Below are positions 7,756-19,034 of a DNA stretch of 64,000 bases, in pieces. The stretch is taken from NCBI RefSeq assembly GCF_007874125.1, contig NZ_CP040128.1, positions 1,798,001 to 1,862,000 of the forward strand, in the 5' to 3' direction. The notes below the pieces were generated by a model, which saw only the letters and a list, made by a program, of their open reading frames with translations, was not told where the DNA came from and made no database searches. Positions within the stretch are counted from its first letter, which is position 1, and each line of letters starts with the position of its first letter. The DNA is from Noviherbaspirillum sp. UKPF54 (GTDB lineage Bacteria > Pseudomonadota > Gammaproteobacteria > Burkholderiales > Burkholderiaceae_D). A program made the position numbers and the translations under genes.

Positions 7756-8688
7756 ATGATCGAGAGTAACTACATCACCCTGGAGCAATGGCGCACCCTG
7801 ATCACCGTGGTCGACACCGGCGGCTATGCGCAGGCGGCCGAAGTCCTGCACAAGAGCCAGTCGTCGGTGACCTATGCGGTTCAGAAAATCGAGTCGCTGC
7901 TGGGAGTGAAGGCATTCGAGATACAGGGGCGCAAAGCTATCCTCACGCCAACCGGGCAGTTCCTGTACCGCCGGGCCAAGGCCTTGCTGGAAGAATCGCG
8001 TTCGCTGGAGCGGGCGGCCAGCCGGCTGTCCGCCGGCTGGGAAGCGGAAATCCGCATCGCCGTCGAAATCCTGTTTCCGACGTGGCTGGTGCTCGGCTGC
8101 CTGAACCAGCTCGGTGCGGAAAGCCCGCACACGCGCGTTGAAATGATCGAATCGGTATTGGGCGGCACCACCGAGGCGCTGCTGCACGGGCAAGCCGATC
8201 TGGCGATCGCCAACCAGGTGCCGCCCGGCTTTCTCGGCACGCCGCTGATCCGCTTGCGCGCAGTCCCGGTTGCCAGCCCGGACCATCCGCTGCATCGTCT
8301 CGGGCGCGACCTGACCCTGCAGGATTTGCGCGCCTACCGTCACATCGTCGTGCGCGAATCGGGCAGCAAGCGCAGCAGCAACGTGCTCAGCGTGGACGTG
8401 ACCCAGCGCTGGACCGTCAGCCACAGCGCTACCCAGATCGAGGCGTTGCGCATGGGATATGGCTTTTCCTGGCTGCCGGAGGAAAAGATCCGCGCCGAGC
8501 TTGCCGATGGCAGCCTCAAGCCGCTGGCCCTGAAGGATGGCGGCGAGCGCTTCGCCCAGCTGTACCTGATCCTGGCCGACCCGGACGCCGCCGGACCCGG
8601 CACCTTGCGCCTGGCGCAGATCATCCGCGAAACGACAGGCAAGGAATGCGCGGCGAGGGTCGCCGCGGGCCAGGACGACGCGCCCTAG
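7756..8688 (+). CDS. LysR-family transcriptional regulator
   Basis: A 310-aa regulator. The N-terminal winged helix (residues about 5-65) reads LEQWRTLITVVDTGGYAQAAEVLHKSQSSVTYAVQKIESLLGVKAF, typical of LysR proteins, and is followed by a substrate-binding domain that includes VASPDHPLHRLGRDLTLQDL. It is divergent from azoR-pirin, which are the likely targets. The inducer is unknown; quinones or electrophiles would fit the target genes. Few bases separate it from the convergent serine hydrolase at its 3' end. Confidence 0.92.
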   Translation: MIESNYITLEQWRTLITVVDTGGYAQAAEVLHKSQSSVTYAVQKIESLLGVKAFEIQGRKAILTPTGQFLYRRAKALLEESRSLERAASRLSAGWEAEIRIAVEILFPTWLVLGCLNQLGAESPHTRVEMIESVLGGTTEALLHGQADLAIANQVPPGFLGTPLIRLRAVPVASPDHPLHRLGRDLTLQDLRAYRHIVVRESGSKRSSNVLSVDVTQRWTVSHSATQIEALRMGYGFSWLPEEKIRAELADGSLKPLALKDGGERFAQLYLILADPDAAGPGTLRLAQIIRETTGKECAARVAAGQDDAP

Positions 8689-8691
8689 ACT

Positions 8692-9876
8692 TCACTCCAG
8701 CGCTGCATAGACCAGGTTGCGGAACAGCTGGCGGTAATGGTTGCGCTGCTCCGGCGCCTGCATCATGTAAATCGCCAGCAGGTTTTCCTCGGGGTCGATC
8801 CAGAAATAGGTGCCGGCCAGGCCACTCCAGGTATAGTCGCCCCGGCTGCCGGGCGTGATCGCGCAGCCGGCATCGGTGCGTACCGCGAAGCCGAGGCCGA
8901 AGCCATATCCCGCGCCCGGCAGGTAGCCTCCTCCCGTTTTCGCCCCTGGCAGGTGCGCCAGGTGGTCGCTCGCCATGAAGCGCAGCGTCTTGCGCGCGAC
9001 GATGCGCACGCCGTCCAGCTCGCCTTCGTTGAGCAGCATCTGCGCAAAACGCAGGTAGTCGTGCAGCGTCGAGACCATGCCGCCGCCGCCGGACAGAAAG
9101 GCGGGCCGCTGCGCGAGCTGGGGCAGCTTCACTTCGGCGCCGGTCACGGAGTCGACGCCGAATGCCTGGGCCATGCGGTGCTGGCGCGCCGGCTCCACCC
9201 AGAAGCCGATTTCATGCATGCCCAGCGGCTTGAGAATGCGCTCTTCCAGAAACTGGTCGAGCGGCTTGCCGGAGACGCGCTCCAGGATCACGCCGAGCAC
9301 ATCAGTGGAGTGGCTGTACTCCCAGGTGGTGCCAGGCTGGTAAGCCAGTGGAACCTGGGCCAGTGCGCGGATGAACTCGTCGCTGCTCGCCTTCGCGCTG
9401 CCGACGCGGGCTTCGCGATAGGCCGCCTTCACCAGCGAATCGCCGAAAATGCCATACGTGAAACCCGAGGTATGCCGCAGCAAGTCCTGCAGCGTGATCG
9501 CCTGCCGGGTCGGCTCCAACGCCAGCGCGGGACGGCCGGCCGCATCGAGCCTTTCGACGCCGACCTGCAGCTGCCTGAGTTCCGGCAGATAGCGCGAGAT
9601 CGGATCGCTGATGAACAGTTTCCCCTCTTCGGCCAGCATCATCACGGCTATCGAGACGATCGGCTTGGTCATCGAATAGATGCGGAAGATGCTGTCGAGC
9701 GCCATTGGGGTGCCGGCCGCCGCGTCCTGCCAGCCTAAAGCCTGCTCATAGGCGACGCGGCCGCTCCGGGCGATCAGCATGGCCGCGCCAGGAATCCGAC
9801 CGGCGTCGATATCGGCCTGCATGCGCACAGTCAGCGTCTCCAGCCGGCGGGCTGAAAAGCCCTGTGGATGAACCAT
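8692..9876 (-). CDS. Serine hydrolase, class C beta-lactamase/esterase family
   Basis: A 394-aa protein of the beta-lactamase-like (PBP4b/EstB) family. The nucleophile motif is S68-M-T-K71 in FRIYSMTKPIVS, and the second motif is Y187-S-H in TTWEYSHSTDVLG. There is no signal peptide, so it is probably cytoplasmic and more likely an esterase or transesterase than a resistance enzyme. AGGAGCTACC precedes the ATG. The upstream region contains GAACGGTCGTT, a TetR-operator-like sequence, but there is no regulator gene next to it. Confidence 0.88.
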   Translation of the reverse strand: MVHPQGFSARRLETLTVRMQADIDAGRIPGAAMLIARSGRVAYEQALGWQDAAAGTPMALDSIFRIYSMTKPIVSIAVMMLAEEGKLFISDPISRYLPELRQLQVGVERLDAAGRPALALEPTRQAITLQDLLRHTSGFTYGIFGDSLVKAAYREARVGSAKASSDEFIRALAQVPLAYQPGTTWEYSHSTDVLGVILERVSGKPLDQFLEERILKPLGMHEIGFWVEPARQHRMAQAFGVDSVTGAEVKLPQLAQRPAFLSGGGGMVSTLHDYLRFAQMLLNEGELDGVRIVARKTLRFMASDHLAHLPGAKTGGGYLPGAGYGFGLGFAVRTDAGCAITPGSRGDYTWSGLAGTYFWIDPEENLLAIYMMQAPEQRNHYRQLFRNLVYAALE

Positions 9877-10045
9877 GGTAGCTCCTTGATCAACGTGAAC
9901 GGCAAATAAGCGAACGGTCGTTTTATTCGCTGTCGATCATACAGGCGCGCCGCGATGGCGGTCAATGAAACGAAAGTGCGGGAAAGAATGCGACGGGAGG
10001 GAATGCAAGGCGGCGAGTACGCCCGCCTTGCATGGTAGCGACGAC

Positions 10046-10978
10046 TCAGACGGTGCGGCGCTTCTTGTGAATCTTCGGCTGGGTATGGGCGTGGGCACGC
10101 GATTTCGACTTCACCAGGACGATGCCGCCGCGGTGTCCCCGCGCCTTGCGCGACGCGCTGTGCGACGGTGCGCGTGCCGCCAGCATCGGCTCGCCGCTCA
10201 CGTAGCGCCGGACGTTTTCAGCATCCATCAGGCGCTGCGCGCTTTCCTGCGCGTTGAGCAGCACCATCACCACGTGCTTGCCGGCGGATTGCATGCGCAT
10301 GATCAGGCAGCGGCCCGCTTCATGGGTGAAACCGGTCTTCGACAGCAGGATGTCCCAGCCGTCGCGCCCCACCAGGCGGTTGGTGTTGCGGTATTGGGTC
10401 GGCCGGCCGTTAATGTCGATCAGGTCGCCGCTATTGGTAGTGATGCGGGTAATTTCCGGGTAATACGAGGCGGCCGTCGCCATCTTGAGCAGGTCGGCGG
10501 CGCTGGAGCGGTTGTGCGGCGACAGGCCGGTCGGCTCCTCGATCACGGTATCGTGCATGCCGAGTGTGTTGAGCTTTTCGCGGACCGCAGCGACGAAGGC
10601 CGGCTTGCCGCCCGGGTAAGTGCGCGCCAGCGCGGCGGCGGCCCGGTTATCGGAGGACATCAGCGCCAGCTGCAGTACTGTCGAACGGGAGAGAACCGCG
10701 CCGACCGGCACGCGCGACGAGCTGTGCTTGAGCGTATCGACATCGCTTTCGTCGATGCCGATCTGTTCATTCATGTCCTGTTTCGCGTCCAGCACCACCA
10801 TGGCCGTCATCAGCTTGGTGAGCGAGGCAATCGGGACTACCGCATGAGCGTCTTTTTCGAGCAGGACCTTGCCGGATTCCTCTTCGAACACCAATGCGTG
10901 CTGCGAGCTGAACGGCATGGCGGAGGCGGTGGCGGCTGCGTAGCTCATCAGCAGCGCCAGTATCGTTTTCTTGAACAT
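10046..10978 (-). CDS. pbpG: D-alanyl-D-alanine endopeptidase (PBP7 type)
   Basis: A 310-aa S11-family periplasmic peptidase that cleaves peptidoglycan cross-links. The signal peptide is MFKKTILALLMSYAAATASA. Active-site motifs are S52-L-T-K55 (ASLTKLMTAM), S-D-N (SSDNRAAAAL) and K-T-G (SKTGFTHEAG). The C-terminus is very basic (KARGHRGG through KKRRTV), suggesting cell-wall or membrane binding. I chose the start at 10978 because the signal peptide begins there; an upstream ATG at 11020 lies inside the loop of a large inverted repeat. Confidence 0.92.
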   Translation of the reverse strand: MFKKTILALLMSYAAATASAMPFSSQHALVFEEESGKVLLEKDAHAVVPIASLTKLMTAMVVLDAKQDMNEQIGIDESDVDTLKHSSSRVPVGAVLSRSTVLQLALMSSDNRAAAALARTYPGGKPAFVAAVREKLNTLGMHDTVIEEPTGLSPHNRSSAADLLKMATAASYYPEITRITTNSGDLIDINGRPTQYRNTNRLVGRDGWDILLSKTGFTHEAGRCLIMRMQSAGKHVVMVLLNAQESAQRLMDAENVRRYVSGEPMLAARAPSHSASRKARGHRGGIVLVKSKSRAHAHTQPKIHKKRRTV

Positions 10979-10998
10979 ACGGGGGAGAAGATCTAAGA

Positions 10999-11041
10999 GT
11001 TGTTCTGCGGCATTAATCATATCGTGTTAACGCAGAACAAC
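10999..11041. repeat. 11-bp inverted repeat over the 5' leader of pbpG
   Basis: GTTGTTCTGCG at 10999-11009 is exactly repeated in inverse as CGCAGAACAAC at 11031-11041, with a 21-nt spacer. In pbpG mRNA this would be a stem just upstream of the start codon, with the alternative ATG at 11020 in its loop. It may be an operator or a translation-control hairpin. Confidence 0.7.
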
Positions 11042-11042
11042 G

Positions 11043-11462
11043 TTGCACTAGATCTACCCGATGACAAAAAAATTTTCCATTTTGTTGCGAACACGTCTTG
11101 ACCTGTTTTCAAGCGCCCCGCTGGAGGGGCGACCGACGCGCAATACGGGATCGGACTTGGGATGCGCTCGTGAGCGGTTCCACGGTCCCGCTTCGGCTTG
11201 GCTGGAGCGATCGGGAAAGAAGGCAAGCCGCCATAGTGCTATATCAAGGGCCATGTCGCGCCTGCGCGGGGCCGGTTCCCCGCCTCCGCGTGTCGCTTGT
11301 GCTTGAACAATAATGCACGCGGCAATCCTGCATCCGATGAACTTTTCACAACACTGCCATTCAACATACACAAGCAACGGCGCCCAAGCCGACTACCTGC
11401 CGGATACGGCTCCCGTCGAGCGCCCGCCGGCCTGTCAAGCTTCAATCACAGAGGAAAGTTGA
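11043..11462. other. Intergenic region without a recognised gene
   Basis: 420 bp between divergent pbpG and the GNAT/FemAB-like gene. It contains a small GC hairpin (CGCCCC-6-GGGGCG, 11114-11131) with no T-run and several short overlapping open frames whose products look like random high-GC translation. A ribosome site (GAGGAAAG) lies at its right end for the downstream gene. No further feature is supported. Confidence 0.6.
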
Positions 11463-12590
11463 ATGATGAGACACCCAGAGGCGGCCTCTGCCTTCCGGTT
11501 CGTCCCGCCGCATGAAGCAGTAAAGGAAGGGCTCACGGAGGAATTCCATCCGGACCATATTCCTTCCTTTGCCGAACCCGAACTGAAACGCCTATACGGC
11601 AGCATCTTTTCGTCGCTTGAACATTTCCGCATCTATGGCGGCACGGAACGGATCAGCACCTATGTCGCGCGTCGCGAAGGCAAGGTGGTCAGCCTCATGC
11701 TGTTCCGTATCGAACGGCGCACCGCCCACGTGCTCAACGAATTCATCCGGCTCGGACAGCGCGAGATCGTCCGCTTCACCGACACCGTCTTTGCGGCCTA
11801 CCCGGCACTGCGCGCCGTAAGCTTCAACGCGGTCGAGCTGCAGCTGGAACGGCTGCCGTATCCCACACAACGCTTCAACTGCACCGAAGACATCGCGCTG
11901 ACGCTGCCGGCCACGCCGGAGGCCTATCTCGCGCGTCTGGGCAAGGCGACGCGCAAGAACATCAAGCACCACCTTAGCCGCCTGAAGCGGCACCATCCGA
12001 CGTTGCGCCTCGAGGTGTGCGAGACCGGAAGCATCAATGCCTCAGAAGTGAACGACATCATTGCCCTCAACCATATGCGGATGGCCGGCAAGCAGAAAAC
12101 ATCCTACCTGGACGATGCCGAATCACAGCGCCTGCTGCAGCTGGCCAAAACCTGCGGCATGGTTGCGCTGATGCGCATCGACGGGCGCATCTGCGCGGGG
12201 GCTATCTGCGCTCGTGTCGGCGACAACTATTTTTCCTATGTCACCGCGCACGACCCGGCCTACGACGACTACCGCCTGGGGACGCTGTGCTGCTACCTGA
12301 CCATCTGCGAGGCGATCGCGCGCGGCGGACGCGAGTTCCACCTGCTGTGGGGACGCTACCAATACAAGTACTTGCTGGACGGCGTGCAGCGCGACCTGGA
12401 TCACCTGGATATCTACCGCTCGCGCGCCGATTACCTCCTGCACGGCGCGACGATCCTGGCAAACGCGTGGCATGCCTGGCAGCGGCGGGCGAAATCCTGG
12501 CTGCTCGATCCGCGGCGGCAGGATCGGCCGGCATTGCGTGCCGCAATCACATGGCTGCGCCACAAGCACCGCCTTCCGCAGGGCGGATAA
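11463..12590 (+). CDS. GNAT/FemAB-like acyltransferase (BioF2-like domain)
   Basis: A 375-aa protein with the double-GNAT layout of FemAB/CelD-like acyltransferases. KATRKNIKHHLSRLKRHHP around residue 160-180 is typical of the domain entry, followed by ALNHMRMAGKQKTSYLD and the CoA-site half with AGAICARVGDNYFSYV and LGTLCCYLTICEAIARGGREFHLLWG. GAGGAAAG precedes ATG-ATG. Such enzymes modify cell-surface sugars or lipids. A GT4 glycosyltransferase begins 50 bp downstream, so the pair probably makes or decorates a surface glycan. The acyl donor and acceptor are unknown. Confidence 0.75.
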   Translation: MMRHPEAASAFRFVPPHEAVKEGLTEEFHPDHIPSFAEPELKRLYGSIFSSLEHFRIYGGTERISTYVARREGKVVSLMLFRIERRTAHVLNEFIRLGQREIVRFTDTVFAAYPALRAVSFNAVELQLERLPYPTQRFNCTEDIALTLPATPEAYLARLGKATRKNIKHHLSRLKRHHPTLRLEVCETGSINASEVNDIIALNHMRMAGKQKTSYLDDAESQRLLQLAKTCGMVALMRIDGRICAGAICARVGDNYFSYVTAHDPAYDDYRLGTLCCYLTICEAIARGGREFHLLWGRYQYKYLLDGVQRDLDHLDIYRSRADYLLHGATILANAWHAWQRRAKSWLLDPRRQDRPALRAAITWLRHKHRLPQGG

Positions 12591-12640
12591 CACGACCGCC
12601 TTTCCGACGCTACGTTCCATGCCGACACGGGAGCCGATCC

Positions 12641-13765
12641 ATGCTTAGACTTGCCATCGTATCCAATGAACTGCCGCCTTACCGCGTACCCTTATTCCGA
12701 CGTCTTGCGCAGATGCCTGACGTCGTGCCGCATGTCATCTTCTGCACCCAGCGCGAACCGAACCGGCAGTGGGAACTGCCGCCGCTGGAATTCGACCACA
12801 CCTTTCTCAGCGAGCAGTTCGTCACGATCCGCGGCCGCTACATCCACTACACGCCGGGCGTCGTTCGCCGCCTGGCGGCGGTTGCGCCGGACGTCATCAT
12901 CACCGGCGGCTTCAATCCGACCCATCTGTACGCATTCGGCTATGCCATGATGAAAGGCATACCGCATGTCGCCATGACCGACGGCACCTATGCATCGGAA
13001 CAGTCGCTCAGCCGGCTGCACAAGGCCGTGCGCCGCTTCGTGTACGGACGCACCAGCGTCTTCGTTTCCGCCAGCATGGGGGGGCAGCGCCTGTACGAGA
13101 GCTACGGCATCCCGGCCGACCGCTGCTTCCGCTCCTGCCTGTGCGTGGACAACGACGCATTCTCGCCAGTCGGGAAGCGGGAAGAAAAGCGCTTCGATTT
13201 TCTCTTCTGCGGGCGCATGGAAGCGGTGAAAAACCCCTTCTTCGCGCTCAACGTCGCACAGGAAACCGCGCGCCGGTTGCAGCGCCGAGTGAGCATCCTG
13301 TTTGTCGGCGCCGGCAGCGAGGAAGAAAAGCTGCGCAGCGCCGCACAGCGCCGCTCCGAGTTCATCGACGCCGAGTTCAACGGTTTTGCCGCCCACGACA
13401 GCCTGCCGTCGCTGTACCGCTCGGCGCGCATCTTCCTGTTCCCGACCTTGTGGGATCCGTGGGGCGTCGTGGCCAACGAGGCATGCGCGTCCGGCCTGCC
13501 GGTGCTGGTCACTCCCGACGCGGGAGTCGCCGGCGAACTGGTGCGCGACGGAGAAAACGGGTTCATCTGCGATTTGAACGTCAACCAGTGGGCCAAGCGC
13601 GCGACCATGTTGCTCAGCAATCAGAACGTGTGGGACAACTTTTCCGCGCGCAGCCTGTGGCTGGTCAGGGAATACAGCTACGAAAACGCAGCCAACGGCA
13701 TACTCGAAGCGTGCCGGCAGGCGCTGTTGCCGATGGCGGGAGGCAAGCTGCGCAAGCCGATCTGA
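12641..13765 (+). CDS. GT4-family glycosyltransferase
   Basis: A 374-aa GT-B fold enzyme. The N-terminal half starts LRLAIVSNELPPYRVPLFRR and contains DVIITGGFNPTHLYAFGYAM. The C-terminal donor-binding half has FCGRMEAVKNPFFALNVA and ILFVGAGSEEEKL. The E-x7-E-like block ANEACASGLPVLVTPDAGVAGELV identifies family 4 retaining transferases. The open frame extends 208 codons upstream over the previous gene in another frame; the ATG at 12641 with GGGAG upstream is the real start. It lies 50 bp after the acyltransferase gene. The sugar donor is not predictable. Confidence 0.9.
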   Translation: MLRLAIVSNELPPYRVPLFRRLAQMPDVVPHVIFCTQREPNRQWELPPLEFDHTFLSEQFVTIRGRYIHYTPGVVRRLAAVAPDVIITGGFNPTHLYAFGYAMMKGIPHVAMTDGTYASEQSLSRLHKAVRRFVYGRTSVFVSASMGGQRLYESYGIPADRCFRSCLCVDNDAFSPVGKREEKRFDFLFCGRMEAVKNPFFALNVAQETARRLQRRVSILFVGAGSEEEKLRSAAQRRSEFIDAEFNGFAAHDSLPSLYRSARIFLFPTLWDPWGVVANEACASGLPVLVTPDAGVAGELVRDGENGFICDLNVNQWAKRATMLLSNQNVWDNFSARSLWLVREYSYENAANGILEACRQALLPMAGGKLRKPI

Positions 13766-13772
13766 CCGCCGT

Positions 13773-15340
13773 TCAGCGTCGCCGGCCTAAGGCGATGCGC
13801 TCGCACAGCGCCTGTACGCCGCACAGGTCGAGGCCCGATTCGGCATCGACTGGAACGGTGTGCTGCAATTCGACGTCCGACAGGGGATCGTGGTGGCCCA
13901 GCTGATGCAGCAAGACCTCGACTCCCGCATCCGACGCGTCTTCGCCCTGCGCCTTGCGCAGCGCCACGCGCGCGCGCATGGTCGCCTCGCTTGCGCGAAG
14001 GTCCACGATGAAGAACGGCACGTTCAGCTCGTCGGCCAGCGTCATGAAACCGGCGCGCTGCTCCTGCTTCAGGAAAGCCGCATCGACCACCACCGGCACC
14101 CCCTCTTCCGCCAGCACGCGCGTCAGCGCCAGCAGACGCGCATAGGTGCGCCGGGTCGCATCCTCGGCGTACAGGCCGGCCGCAAGCGGCTGCTCCTGTC
14201 CCGAGCACGTATCGCCATGCAGGCGCTTGCGCTCCACGTCCGAACGCAACTGCAGCGCGCCGGCGCACTCGACGACATGGCGCGCAAACACCGACTTGCC
14301 GCTACCTGAAAAACCGTGCGTGATCATGATGGCGGCTGGAGCGGTGGAAATCTCCCGCGCCGCGTATTCCAGGTAGGCAAATCCTTCGCGTTCGTGCATC
14401 TGTGCTTCCCGGCGGGAAATGCCCGGCTGCGCCGCGTACAGCAGCGCAATCTTGCTGCGCACCAGTGCACGCTGCACTTGGTAGTAGCGTAGCAGGCGCA
14501 CGCCTTCGTAATCGCCGGTGGTTTCCAGGTAGCGATTCAGGCAGCGTGCCGCCAGACCTTCGCATCCCTGGAAACGCAAGTCCATGTAGACGAAAGCGAT
14601 GTCGTTGATGACGTCGATCCAGCGCAGGTCTTCGTTAAATTCGATGCAGTCGAACGCCTGTGCCTTGCCATCGAGCGTGACGATATTCCCGCCATGCAGG
14701 TCGCCGTGCCCTTCCCTGACGTATCCGGCGCGCTTGCGCATGGCAAACAGCGCATCCAGGCGCAGCAGTTGCTGCGGCACCCAGGCCTGGATCTCGGGCG
14801 CCGCTCCGGGTATCGACGCGGCGATCTGCGCCAGGTTGTCGTGCGCGACTTGCCGAAGCTGCGCCGTGTCGCCCCATGGCGTCACGACTGGCGCGCGCGC
14901 GGCAGCGAGGTGAAATTGCCCGACGCGCAACGCGAGATCGTCGACTTCCTCTCCCGTCAGGAGCTGGCGCCGCAGGCGCGAGGCCCATAGCGCATCCTGC
15001 GGAAAAGCGCGCATCCGGACGCAATATTCGATCGCCTCGCCTTGGCCGAGAAGCGGATGCTGCGCCGTGCCGCCGACGGCGAGCACGCCGAGGTAAATCT
15101 CCGGCGCCAGCCGGCTGTTGAGCCGGACTTCTTCCCGGCAGTAGAAGTGGCGCGCGTCCAGCGTCGAAAAATCGAGAAAGTCGAAGCGCAGCGCCTTCTT
15201 GAACTTGTACGCGAATTCCCCGGCCACCAGCACCCAGGAGATATGCGTCTCGAAGCGCTCGACGCGTCCGTGCTCGCGTTCGAGCGCAGCGGCCAGCGCC
15301 GCCACCAGGATGCGCTGCCGCTCCAGATCCGCGCCCTCGC

Positions 15341-15344
<4 letters not shown>
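13773..15344 (-). CDS. Two-domain kinase: aminoglycoside-phosphotransferase-like + P-loop ATPase
   Basis: A 523-aa protein. The N-terminal domain is APH/choline-kinase-like, with catalytic loop HGDLHGGN (213-220) and metal-binding FDCIEFNEDLRWIDVINDIAF. The C-terminal domain is a zeta-toxin/gluconate-kinase-like P-loop module, with Walker A GFSGSGKS at 344-351. The substrate of either half is unknown. Its ATG overlaps the stop of the upstream P-type ATPase (ATGA), so translation is coupled. An FNR box precedes the ATPase, so the kinase is probably in the same low-oxygen regulon. Confidence 0.85.
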
Positions 15345-17875
<2,531 letters not shown>

Positions 17876-17910
17876 GGAGTCATCATACGGCGGCGGCGCC
17901 GCGCGTTTGT

Positions 17911-17924
17911 TTGACTCACATCAA
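17911..17924 (-). promoter_or_regulatory. FNR-type box upstream of the P-type ATPase/kinase operon
   Basis: TTGACTCACATCAA matches TTGAY-N4-ATCAA at nine of the ten conserved bases of TTGAT-N4-ATCAA. Its centre is about 42 bp before the ATPase start codon. This is close for a -41.5 activator site, and would require a very short leader. Confidence 0.6.
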
Positions 17925-18064
17925 GAATACCTGGCCATATCAAAGCGTGCAGTGAGGCACGCAGCGGCCGGCGGCAGACGCCCGCGCCTCCCGCCATGAT
18001 CGGCATGGACAGCTATCGTGCCATCATGCCGGACAAGCCATGTTCAGCCGCAATACGGCGCGCT

Positions 18065-18913
18065 TTAGACGTAAGCGCGCTCGCGCAGCCACTTGGTTGC
18101 GATCACTTTGCGTCCGGCAACGACCGGTTCGCCGGCATGGAGGGTTTGCTGATCCGGCGTGCCGTAGGCATCAACGTTGGCAAAAAATACGGCGCATCCC
18201 TTTTTCGGCTGCACCTCCAGCCCGATGTTCGGAAACGAGGTGGCGCCGCCCCGCTCCACATCGCTCAGGTACATGACGATGGTCGCAACCCGCTGGCCGC
18301 CGCGTTCCAGGTGCTTGCGCGGTCCCGGCAGGCCGGGGTCGAACCAGTCGTAGTGCGGCCGGTATTCGTTGCCGGATTCGTAACGCAGCACCTGCAAGCC
18401 CTCGCCGCGCTCGGCCGGCCAGCGCGTAAGCGCCGCCAGCCGCGCCTCGATGCGCCCGACCAGCTCGCTTTCGCCCCGCTGCAGCATGGCGCCGCGGCTG
18501 GTGCGGTAGGCATGGATTTCATTCTTGCCTTCGGCGTCGCCCACGACCGGCGAGCGCAGCATGCGCTGCTCGCTGTAGGCGACCAGCGCGTCGCACTCCT
18601 CGTCGCTCAGGACATTGCCGAGCAAGACGATGCGCGGCGCCTTCAGCGTGAGCAGGACGTTCACGGTCCGGTCCGGCGTGGTGATGGTGTTGGCCGAAGT
18701 GTTCACTTCCGGCCTGGCTTGCAAACCCGGCATGTCAGGGAAGCGAGCGCGCCTGGCTTCCTCGATGGCTGCATGCGCCAGCCGCTGGTCGAACCTGCCG
18801 TCGCGCGTCATGACTTCAGCCATGCTGCGCGGGGTGCAGGCGCGCGCGAGGTTCTGGTTGATCCAGAGTTGCCATTCCTGAGGCAAGGAAGCGAGGGCGG
18901 ACAGCGTCGTCAT
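18065..18913 (-). CDS. 2-oxoglutarate/Fe(II) oxygenase, prolyl 4-hydroxylase type
   Basis: A 282-aa cytosolic dioxygenase. The C-terminal double-stranded beta-helix carries iron ligands H187-x-D189 (RPHYDWF) and H259 (TLHAGEPV), and the 2-oxoglutarate-binding K269 ten residues after it. All catalytic residues of the prolyl hydroxylase family are present. AAAGGCCC precedes the ATG. Bacterial members hydroxylate proline in target proteins such as EF-Tu, or are uncharacterised. The substrate here is unknown. It may be the last gene of the trehalose cluster strand, but 121 bp separate it from the ROK gene. Confidence 0.9.
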   Translation of the reverse strand: MTTLSALASLPQEWQLWINQNLARACTPRSMAEVMTRDGRFDQRLAHAAIEEARRARFPDMPGLQARPEVNTSANTITTPDRTVNVLLTLKAPRIVLLGNVLSDEECDALVAYSEQRMLRSPVVGDAEGKNEIHAYRTSRGAMLQRGESELVGRIEARLAALTRWPAERGEGLQVLRYESGNEYRPHYDWFDPGLPGPRKHLERGGQRVATIVMYLSDVERGGATSFPNIGLEVQPKKGCAVFFANVDAYGTPDQQTLHAGEPVVAGRKVIATKWLRERAYV

Positions 18914-19034
18914 CTTGGGCCTTTCATCGGTTCAGTCTGCGCCCATGTGATTGGCGCGCCGCTTGAAAGTTCCACGAGACAACAGTAATGAAGGCCGCCG
19001 GCGACTTGCTAATTTGGCCAGGCCGGCTGCCGTG

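Noticed and set aside
9913..9923. GAACGGTCGTT upstream of the serine hydrolase as a TetR operator
   Set aside because: The palindrome is short and no TetR gene is near. It may be chance.
11114..11131. CGCCCC-GCTGGA-GGGGCG hairpin as a terminator
   Set aside because: No T-run on either strand and no gene ends here.
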